Origin: Candidatus Nitronereus thalassa
Lineage (GTDB): Bacteria; Nitrospirota; Nitrospiria; Nitrospirales; UBA8639
Direction of reading: 5' to 3'
Length of the DNA stretch: 64,000 nucleotides
Assembly (NCBI RefSeq): GCF_032191465.1
Contig: NZ_JAQOUE010000001.1
Span: 2,883,501 to 2,947,500 of the forward strand
The notes beneath the pieces were generated by a model. The model searched no databases. It was not told the origin of the DNA and saw only the letters and a program-made list of their open reading frames with translations. This document shows, piece by piece, positions 54,899 to 61,656 of the stretch; within the stretch, counting starts at the first letter, position 1; every line of letters starts with the position of its first letter. The position numbers and the translations under genes are program-made.

Positions 54899-56323
54899 TT
54901 ACCGGGCGAGATCGAAATTAGTTCGGAGGTTGAGGGCACCCACGTGAATAATCGTATCCCACGTCCCATTAACTCTGGAATCGTCATTGTTGCTAATGCC
55001 GCGTTGTTGATACACGATGGCCTGATAGGCAAGATCAATCCCAATGGCTGTCGTGCCGAGAAATGTTGTCCCATCATTCCCACAACGAATGAATCCCAGA
55101 AACATGCCGCGTCCAGAGCACAAGACTCCGAAGCCTATGGAATAGGCGTGATAGTTGGAATCCGGGACATCCGGCTTAAAGGTGGTTTCGGGGACTGGGC
55201 TATCGGAGAATACGTAGCCCGTTCGGAAAGCCACGTCCCAGTGGGGAAGTTGGACTGGATTAAAAAGCTTATATTCAGTCCCAAGCATAAAAATATGGGC
55301 CGGTTTCCAATTTCTGGGTTTGGGAAGGACAATGCCATTAGAGAGGGTAATATCCAGGTTATGAAATGAAGTCCAATCCACGTAATCAAAATCAAACTCG
55401 ACTTTCCATTCCCGCTGAGCATTGCGAATGGGCCACACCGCCAAAGCTGCGGTCATGACTTGGGGGAGGTTCAAGGTGGCTTTGGCATCCAATGTTGAAC
55501 CTCTTGTGTGATTAATAAATTGTCCTTCTAAATCTAGCCCAGCCTGACTTCGATACACCACCCCAAAATTCAGGAGAGGCTTTCCTTGATCATTACGGTA
55601 TGGCGTGAGAAGGAAGCTAAAATTATACCCGAGTGTTGTATCGATTCCATTCAATTCGATTCGTTCTCCTGGTGAAGCCAATGCGCTTAATACTCCCGTG
55701 AATTCCGGTCCTGCGGTTTGCTGAAACTCCACATGTCCTTCGCCCACCAAATCAGAAAATGTATAAATGTCCACCCCGAAGCCAACAGACAGAAATTCAT
55801 TCAGTTCGATAGCCACCGTTGGTTTGAAATCAATCAGCGGAGAAGCTGAGGAGGTCAGCACTTGGCCAAGTGGGCCTCCCGTCGGATAGTCGGTGAGATT
55901 TCCGAATGGCGAGTTGATTCCAAACCCGAGCGTGATGTGCTGGAGTGATGCAAATCCAAGATCACCAAGATTCGCAGTTACAAAAAAATTCGAGGGAGGC
56001 GGATTTGCAATAGCCGATCCAAAGTCTCCTTCAACCATGGTCCCCGTGGGGGAGATATAATCAATCGTGCCTCCGACTAATAATGTCCCTACCGTCAGTT
56101 GGATGCCTGGAAGCTGGGACATGGCTGCAGGATTGAAATATACCGCTGAAGGTTCGTCTGCCTGCGCCGCAAATGCGGTGCCCTGTCCCATAGCGGCCGC
56201 ACTTTGGTCAAGAATACGAAAGGCTTCCGCCTGTACAGTGGAGTTCGTCCCCATCAACAAAAAGGCCAGAACCAAACCTGGTATAAATAAGGAACCGGAG
56301 GGTACATTTAAAGGCGTCATCAT
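54899..56323 (-). CDS. FadL/OmpP1-type outer membrane transport protein
   Basis: 474 residues. A signal peptide (IPGLVLAFLLMGTNSTVQA) precedes AFRILDQSAAAMGQGTAFAA and EPSAVYFNPAAMSQLPG, the FadL N-terminal hatch motif. The rest is a beta-barrel pattern. It imports hydrophobic molecules across the outer membrane; its presence shows a two-membrane envelope. The C-terminus is a normal beta-strand end (LRTNFDLAR). Tail-to-head with the sensor kinase, 80 bp apart. Confidence 0.9.
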   Translation of the reverse strand: MMTPLNVPSGSLFIPGLVLAFLLMGTNSTVQAEAFRILDQSAAAMGQGTAFAAQADEPSAVYFNPAAMSQLPGIQLTVGTLLVGGTIDYISPTGTMVEGDFGSAIANPPPSNFFVTANLGDLGFASLQHITLGFGINSPFGNLTDYPTGGPLGQVLTSSASPLIDFKPTVAIELNEFLSVGFGVDIYTFSDLVGEGHVEFQQTAGPEFTGVLSALASPGERIELNGIDTTLGYNFSFLLTPYRNDQGKPLLNFGVVYRSQAGLDLEGQFINHTRGSTLDAKATLNLPQVMTAALAVWPIRNAQREWKVEFDFDYVDWTSFHNLDITLSNGIVLPKPRNWKPAHIFMLGTEYKLFNPVQLPHWDVAFRTGYVFSDSPVPETTFKPDVPDSNYHAYSIGFGVLCSGRGMFLGFIRCGNDGTTFLGTTAIGIDLAYQAIVYQQRGISNNDDSRVNGTWDTIIHVGALNLRTNFDLAR

Positions 56324-56584
56324 GACTCTACTTTTCAGCAGTCTTCCTGATTGCTCGTGGGGCAGAGGTGGTAGAACGTTATTGATCTATGATAATTCCA
56401 CTAAGTAAGCGCACCAGTCTACGCGAACTCGAAAGGCCACGCAATACATGCGTAGGTCAATTCCAACAGAAAGTCGAGGGGATGAGTATTTCTTGTTGAG
56501 AGGGAAATCCTCCAGTACAATAAAATTTTTTCTGAGTCATTTGTCAGGTGCATCGGCGCGTTTATCGAGGAAGGACCCGACCGT

Positions 56585-56983
56585 ATGAAAGTGAAAAAAT
56601 TACTTCATACCCGAATGCGGGTAAGCGATATGGATGAAACCATTGTGTTTTATCAAAATGTCTTGGGACTTGAAGTGCTTGAACGCAAAGTGTCTCCCCG
56701 CGGATCGCACTTAGCGTTTATGGCGGTTCCCAATAGTGAGGAGCTGATCGAACTGTGTAGCTTCCCGGCGAGTGGGCCGGTGTCGGTGCAAGAAGATCTT
56801 GTGCACTTGGCGTTTGAAGTCGACAACCTCGACCAAACCATTGCCGATCTTCAAAAGAAAAATGTGCCGATTACCGATGGCCCAACCCAAAGTTCATCTG
56901 GCAGCCGTTTCATTTTTATCGACGCGCCGGATGGGTATGAAGTGGAGTTGATTGAGCGACCGCCCGGCACGGCCATCGTCTAA
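56585..56983 (+). CDS. gloA: VOC/glyoxalase-I-like protein
   Basis: 132 residues. HTRMRVSDMDETIVFYQNVLGLEVLERK, EDLVHLAFEVDNLDQTIADL and FIDAPDGYEVELIER are lactoylglutathione lyase-like segments, with His and Glu metal ligands in each half. Detoxification of methylglyoxal is the family role. Symbol is family-level. It follows a GGAAGGACC site. Confidence 0.85.
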   Translation: MKVKKLLHTRMRVSDMDETIVFYQNVLGLEVLERKVSPRGSHLAFMAVPNSEELIELCSFPASGPVSVQEDLVHLAFEVDNLDQTIADLQKKNVPITDGPTQSSSGSRFIFIDAPDGYEVELIERPPGTAIV

Positions 56984-56995
56984 AAACCGTGAAAC

Positions 56996-57052
56996 GTATT
57001 TCGCATCTCGTATTTCGTTTTTTTCGAGATCCGAAATACAAAATACGAGCTG
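56996..57052. repeat. CGTATTTCG direct/inverted repeat cluster
   Basis: CGTATTTCG occurs twice (about 57001 and 57013), followed by a run of T, and its complement (CGAAATAC and AAATACGAG) lies at about 57033-57050. CTCGTATTT pairs with AAATACGAG. It lies between the glyoxalase and uvrC genes and may act as a terminator or a small repeat. Confidence 0.5.
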
Positions 57053-57079
57053 CGATTCATTCTCTACCCATCAATCCTA

Positions 57080-58822
57080 ATGAAACATAGACAAATGTCC
57101 GAACTGGCTACCTCGCTTCAGTCCACCTTAGACCATCTTCCAAAGAAGCCTGGGGTGTACCTCATGAAAGGGAAGAAGGGCGAAATCTTATACATCGGCA
57201 AGGCACGAGTGTTAACCGATCGCGTGCGATCCTACTTTCAGAAAGGAGCCGACCAAAGTCCCAAGACGCGCGTGCTGGTTGGGCTCGTACAGGACATCGA
57301 AACCATCGTCACCAAATCGGAATTAGAGGCCCTCTTGCTCGAAAGCAATATGGTGAAGCGTCATCGCCCACGGTTTAATGTCGTGCTGCGAGACGATAAA
57401 CATTACCCCTATCTCCGACTTCCGGTGAAAGACAATTTTCCTCGGTTGTCCATTGTGCGTCGCGTGAAGCACGACGGCGCAATGTATTTTGGTCCCTATG
57501 TGCCGACCGGGGCATTGCGGGACACGTTAAAAATCATCAAAAAAGTTTTTCCCTTGGCAACCTGCAAAATCGATATTGATGGCACGGCCGACCGAGCCTG
57601 CATCGAATTTGAAATCAAACGCTGCATGGCCCCATGCACCGGCCACCAATCCCAGGAAGACTATCATCGGATTGTTCAACAGGTTCGCTATTTCTTAGAG
57701 GGACGGGATAAGGAATTATTGGATGGGTTGCGGGCGGAGATGGAGGCGGCGTCGAATCGAGAAGAGTTTGAAGAAGCCGCACGCTTACGGGATCGCATGG
57801 CGAATATTGCCAAAACGCTGGAAAAACAACGCATCGCGCAAATTGGTCCGGTGGATCAAGACGTAATGGGCCTGGCCCGCATGGGGCCGGCGGCGGACTT
57901 GCAGTTGCTGTTTGTTCGCGGCGGGCAGCTGATTGGCCGCAAGGATTTTTATTGGGCGGATACGAAGGAATCATCGGACGAAGAGCTCATACGGTCGGCC
58001 ATAGAACAGTTTTATAATAAGGATCTGGTCCCGCCGAAGGAAGTGCTGATCCCGACGAGGTTGGGAGATCGTGAGGTGATGCAGCAATGGTTGTCCGTCA
58101 AGAAGGAACAATCCGTGCGAATCCTCACCCCCGAGCGGGGGGTGAAACATCAGCTCTTACAACTTGCGACGGAAAACGCCGTCGCGGCAATTGCCGAACA
58201 CTTACGCAAAGGAGTCGTTGAAGAGCAAGAAGCCAAGGCGTTGCAACAACTGCTACATCTCCCGAATCCTTTAGGCCGTATTGAAGGGTTTGATATTTCC
58301 AATACCATGGGCACGAATTCAGTGGCCTCCATGGTGGTGTGGGAAGATGGAAAAATGAAAAAAGCCGACTACCGGCGCTTCAAAGTCAAAACCGTCGAAG
58401 GGGCCAATGATTTTGCCAGCATGCACGAAGTTGTGAAACGGCGGTATGGCGGATCACTCAGCGTGAACGAAGAAAAAGGTCTGCCCTTTCCAGATTTAAT
58501 CTTAATCGACGGGGGGATAGGGCAACTTGGCGCAGCCATGGATGCGCTCAGGGACTTGGGCCTGAAACATGTGCCCATTGTCGGGTTAGCCAAAGCCAAA
58601 GGCGAAAAAGAAGAACGCATTTATACTCCTGGTGTTCGTGAACCACTGATTCTCTCTCCCACATCATTGGCCTCTCACCTCGTCCAACGTATCCGCGACG
58701 AAGCCCACCGCTTCGCCATCACCTACCACCGCAAACTCCGAGGACAGGCATTGGTAATGCCATCAAAAACGAATAGCCAAAAACGAACAAGAGAAACAAG
58801 ACCGTCCACTGCGCCGACATGA
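57080..58822 (+). CDS. uvrC: Excinuclease ABC subunit C lacking the C-terminal HhH domain
   Basis: 580 residues. The GIY-YIG endonuclease is intact (KKPGVYLMKGKKG, ILYIGKARV). The UvrB-binding UVR region is present near 200-235 (NREEFEEAARLRDRMANIAK). The RNase H-like second nuclease has EGFDISNTMG, LILIDGGIGQL and DEAHRFAITYHRK. After YHRKLRG, typical UvrCs continue with SxLDxIPGIGxKR and a helix-hairpin-helix domain of about 60 residues. Here only about 27 low-complexity basic residues follow, and no remnant is visible in the other frames after 58822. Start ATG at 57080 or 57095. Confidence 0.95.
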   Translation: MKHRQMSELATSLQSTLDHLPKKPGVYLMKGKKGEILYIGKARVLTDRVRSYFQKGADQSPKTRVLVGLVQDIETIVTKSELEALLLESNMVKRHRPRFNVVLRDDKHYPYLRLPVKDNFPRLSIVRRVKHDGAMYFGPYVPTGALRDTLKIIKKVFPLATCKIDIDGTADRACIEFEIKRCMAPCTGHQSQEDYHRIVQQVRYFLEGRDKELLDGLRAEMEAASNREEFEEAARLRDRMANIAKTLEKQRIAQIGPVDQDVMGLARMGPAADLQLLFVRGGQLIGRKDFYWADTKESSDEELIRSAIEQFYNKDLVPPKEVLIPTRLGDREVMQQWLSVKKEQSVRILTPERGVKHQLLQLATENAVAAIAEHLRKGVVEEQEAKALQQLLHLPNPLGRIEGFDISNTMGTNSVASMVVWEDGKMKKADYRRFKVKTVEGANDFASMHEVVKRRYGGSLSVNEEKGLPFPDLILIDGGIGQLGAAMDALRDLGLKHVPIVGLAKAKGEKEERIYTPGVREPLILSPTSLASHLVQRIRDEAHRFAITYHRKLRGQALVMPSKTNSQKRTRETRPSTAPT

Positions 58823-59041
58823 TCAAAGATTATCGACAAGATAATCTCCTTTCTCATAGATTTTTGTTACTTTCCAGGTATATGGTGAGGCAAGACTTGA
58901 ACCTTCGTTGCTTGGCTTTTGGGCAAGAGGTTGGGGCGATGTGGAATATAAAAGTCAATACTCATACCTGACCTCTTATCTCCTCATTTTTTTATCTACG
59001 TTTATATCTGATATAGCTGAATAAAAATAACGAGTTTGGTA

Positions 59042-59914
59042 ATGCCATTAATTTCTTTTCCTCGCCAATGCCAAAATGACATTAATATTTACAGAACGAC
59101 TGTGGAGTTATATTACGAAACCAAGAAAAACCCCGGAGATAGAATAATCTTTGAGTGCGGGGATGTTGGGTTTTTTAGGCCTTTTGGGCTAAATTTGTTG
59201 GCTAGTTTTATTTATGAATTCTTAAGGGAAAATCCAGAGAATGTCTATTTAACCCTGCCCAAGAACCCAAAGGTCGTAGAATATATGAAAAACCAAGGGT
59301 TTTTTGACTATTTTAGAGTCCCTCATCTAGGCGCTAATGTTACCTATGAACCTTTAAGTACAAGTGTGGCTATTAAAAGGTTAGAGTATTTGGACTATTC
59401 TTATTTTGAAAAATTAGGAGATTGGCTTTACTCGAATTGTCCTATTGACCTTGAAATTGCAAGGGCGATAGTGAATACACCATTTGTAGAAGTAATCAAT
59501 AACGTCTTTGACCACAGTAAATCCCCAATTGGTTGTTTTAGTTGTGCTCAAGCCTATCCACGTGAAAAACGATTGATAATTTCGGTACTTGATTTGGGGG
59601 TCGGATTTCTTAGCACTTTAAAGCCAGCTTTTCCACATCTGGAATCCGAAGTTGATGCAATAGAACATGCTGTTGGGGAAGGAGTAACAAGTAAAACAGA
59701 AAGACACGGAGGATCCGGATTATGGATTCTAAGCGGATTTCTAGAAACCTGTGGTGGCAAACTTGAAATTACTTCAGGTAACGGTTTCTGGAGTCAAAAT
59801 ATGGATGGAGTTCTTGCGAAAACCAAAATTCCGTTTGACTTACCTGGAAGTTGTATTAACATAAGCATTGATAACCTTGGAGTACTTTCAAGTATTTTTT
59901 CAGATGATCATTAA
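59042..59914 (+). CDS. STAS-like/GHKL ATPase fusion protein
   Basis: 290 residues from the ATG at 59042. The N-terminal 100 residues look like a STAS-type fold (RIIFECGDVGFFRPFGLNL, VVEYMKNQGFFDYFRV). The C-terminal part is a GHKL ATPase: N-box FVEVINNVFDHS (Glu150, Asn153, His158), G1 VLDLGVGF, and G2 HGGSGLWILSGF. It resembles RsbW-type anti-sigma kinases joined to an antagonist domain. Visibly AT-richer than its neighbours. Stop overlaps the next gene by 11 bp. Function unknown. Confidence 0.78.
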   Translation: MPLISFPRQCQNDINIYRTTVELYYETKKNPGDRIIFECGDVGFFRPFGLNLLASFIYEFLRENPENVYLTLPKNPKVVEYMKNQGFFDYFRVPHLGANVTYEPLSTSVAIKRLEYLDYSYFEKLGDWLYSNCPIDLEIARAIVNTPFVEVINNVFDHSKSPIGCFSCAQAYPREKRLIISVLDLGVGFLSTLKPAFPHLESEVDAIEHAVGEGVTSKTERHGGSGLWILSGFLETCGGKLEITSGNGFWSQNMDGVLAKTKIPFDLPGSCINISIDNLGVLSSIFSDDH

Positions 59915-60206
59915 TGTTAAAGAAATAACGGGTCCATACTGTGGCCAGTATGATGAAGGTGAATTACTTTACAATGTAGTATGCCCTCTTCTTTTAGAGA
60001 AGCAGTCAATAGTCTTAGACTTTAGTGGCGTTGCTTTACTATCCTCCTCATTCTTAAACGCAGCTATTTCCAAACTCTTCCATAAATTCGGTGCCGATTT
60101 CCTCATTAGTCACCTTTTTATAACAGGCATGAAAAAAGTTGATCGCTTTGTTTTGAATCGGATGATCAAAGAGGCCAAAGAAATCCGAGACTATCAACCA
60201 ATCTAA
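59904..60206 (+). CDS. STAS-like DUF4325 protein
   Basis: 100 residues from the ATG at 59904, overlapping the ATPase gene by 11 bp. SIVLDFSGVALLSSSFLNAAI matches the DUF4325 STAS-like core, with a short N-terminal strand region and an amphipathic C-terminal helix (NRMIKEAKEIRDYQP). Serines in LLSSSFLN stand where STAS antagonists carry the phosphorylated serine. It is therefore the likely partner of the upstream GHKL ATPase. AT-rich like that gene. Confidence 0.8.
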   Translation: MIINVKEITGPYCGQYDEGELLYNVVCPLLLEKQSIVLDFSGVALLSSSFLNAAISKLFHKFGADFLISHLFITGMKKVDRFVLNRMIKEAKEIRDYQPI

Positions 60207-60374
60207 AAATTTCTACTATCATTCCTGCAGGCCTAATTTTCTTTTTTTATATCCTATCAGATGGTTCGCGGTTATTGGGTGCTGACCACTATTGCGACCC
60301 TTGATCATCGCCTGCTAGATGGGGAAGCCTACACTTCCTCCCAGGTTGAAAACTTGACTTTTATCTGAGTGTCT

Positions 60375-60585
60375 CCCTGCGTTGTGCGCGGCGGAGCCGC
60401 AGCCCCGAATCGGCTTCTTTGGCGAAGGCTGTCTGAGCAGAGCGAGTTCCTGAGCGATCTTATTCGGGCTGTGGCGGAGGCACCCCGTAGGGGCCGCGCA
60501 CAGGCGGAAATGGTTTTGGGTCCTTTTGCCGAAACAAAAGGACCTCGTCGTGCGGGGACGACACCCCGCATTAATAAAGGACGCT
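60375..60585 (+). repeat. Dispersed multi-hairpin repeat, copy E
   Basis: Full-length copy. GCCGCAGC followed by CCCGAAT near 60395-60411 pairs with ATTCGGGC and TGTGGC near 60462-60476. CCCC/GGGG lie near 60482-60494. GGTCCTTTTG at 60519-60528 and CAAAAGGACC at 60535-60544 form the 10 bp stem with loop CCGAAA. TGCGGGG at 60551-60557 pairs with CCCCGCA at 60564-60570. It ends in GCATTAATAAAG. The upstream 60207-60374 shows nothing else; 60586-60708 holds only an AAAAAAGGAG leader for the next gene. Confidence 0.88.
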
Positions 60586-60708
60586 ACCCCCTTTTCATTA
60601 ATCCAACCAAACTCAAAGATAACCAGATAATTACTCTCGGTTAACCAGTTCGTCATCCTCTTCTTGTAGTATGTGGACAATACAAACTACTAAAAAAGGA
60701 GAAGCGGT

Positions 60709-61023
60709 ATGAACGGTATCTCAACAATTTCATGCATTGTTCAAGATGTCATCCCTGAAAGCCAAGGGCTTCGGATTGAATGGGCTGATGAGGAAGTGAG
60801 CTTTTTTGACTACAGGTGGCTGGCAGAGAATGCGCCTGAGCTTCGAACGCACCAACGCCTTAGGGGGCACCAAGCCCCACAAACCCTCCGTCCACGGTAT
60901 ATCCACTTGCATCCGAATAATGTTTTGGAGATGGGGTGGAATGGGCTTTCGCATACGACCTGTTTTTCTACCGTGTGGTTGCGTCAACACGGTTCTCCCA
61001 TGCGAGAGCTACAGTTGATCTGA
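60709..61023 (+). CDS. DUF971/GBBH-like N-terminal domain protein
   Basis: 104 residues. GLRIEWADEEVSFFDYRWLAENAPE resembles the DUF971/gamma-butyrobetaine hydroxylase N-terminal fold, which sits in Fe-S and iron-linked proteins. A strong AAAGGAGAAGC site precedes the ATG. It is short and has no catalytic motif. Function unknown. Confidence 0.72.
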   Translation: MNGISTISCIVQDVIPESQGLRIEWADEEVSFFDYRWLAENAPELRTHQRLRGHQAPQTLRPRYIHLHPNNVLEMGWNGLSHTTCFSTVWLRQHGSPMRELQLI

Positions 61024-61200
61024 ACCGCTTCTTCACCCCTCACCCCATTCATCTGATGAACTCTCGCCTAGCCTGTTTCCCATTAAGCAGGGTTCGTTGT
61101 CCTTCTCTTTCGTTTGTCTTTTTCACTCCCATGATGCACCTCAAGATCTCCTTTCCCGGACCGAAAACAGGGACAACGGGAATTTTTCAAGGAGGTCGTT

Positions 61201-61425
61201 ATGCATTGCACACGATGTAAAGGAACCATGGTCGCCGACTATTTTATTGACATGGAAAATAGCGGGGAACTCTGGATGCCCGGTTGGCGGTGTTTGGCGT
61301 GCGGAGAGGTCGTGGATCCGTTAATTATGAAGCACCGGCTCGCCCAAGAAAAAACGCCAGAAATTGCCGAAGCGGCCACTCGCAAAAAACGAAAAGCCTT
61401 GCCGGTTGGGGGTGTGAAGGACTGA
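61201..61425 (+). CDS. Small zinc-ribbon protein (paralogue of 33660-33887)
   Basis: 74 residues. MHCTRCKGTMVADYF and CLACGEVVDPLIMKHR give the same Cys spacing as the 33660 gene, followed by a Lys/Arg-rich tail (RKKRKALP). An excellent AAGGAGG site precedes the ATG. The intergenic regions on both sides show no other features. Role unknown; two paralogues 27 kb apart in one genome suggest a maintained family. Confidence 0.87.
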   Translation: MHCTRCKGTMVADYFIDMENSGELWMPGWRCLACGEVVDPLIMKHRLAQEKTPEIAEAATRKKRKALPVGGVKD

Positions 61426-61656
61426 CTGGATGTCGCCAATTTTTTAGCCTCCTGAGCTAACGGAAGGCCCCTGCCTTCGAACCCTTCTCAATCATCACGA
61501 TCTTCGCAAAATTCCTCTATAGTTCTGGGATCTTATCTTCAACTGAAAGGCACTGATCGGCCACGTTCGCCTTGTCGTGCCATCGGGTCTATGATAGATT
61601 TTCTTTCCGTTGAAGGCCCGTTGATCTAAATCTACAAATTATCCGTATTCCCTTTC

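Noticed and set aside
60315-60680. Short frames across repeat copy E
   Set aside because: Repeat-derived translation of hairpins, same peptide wording as other copies.
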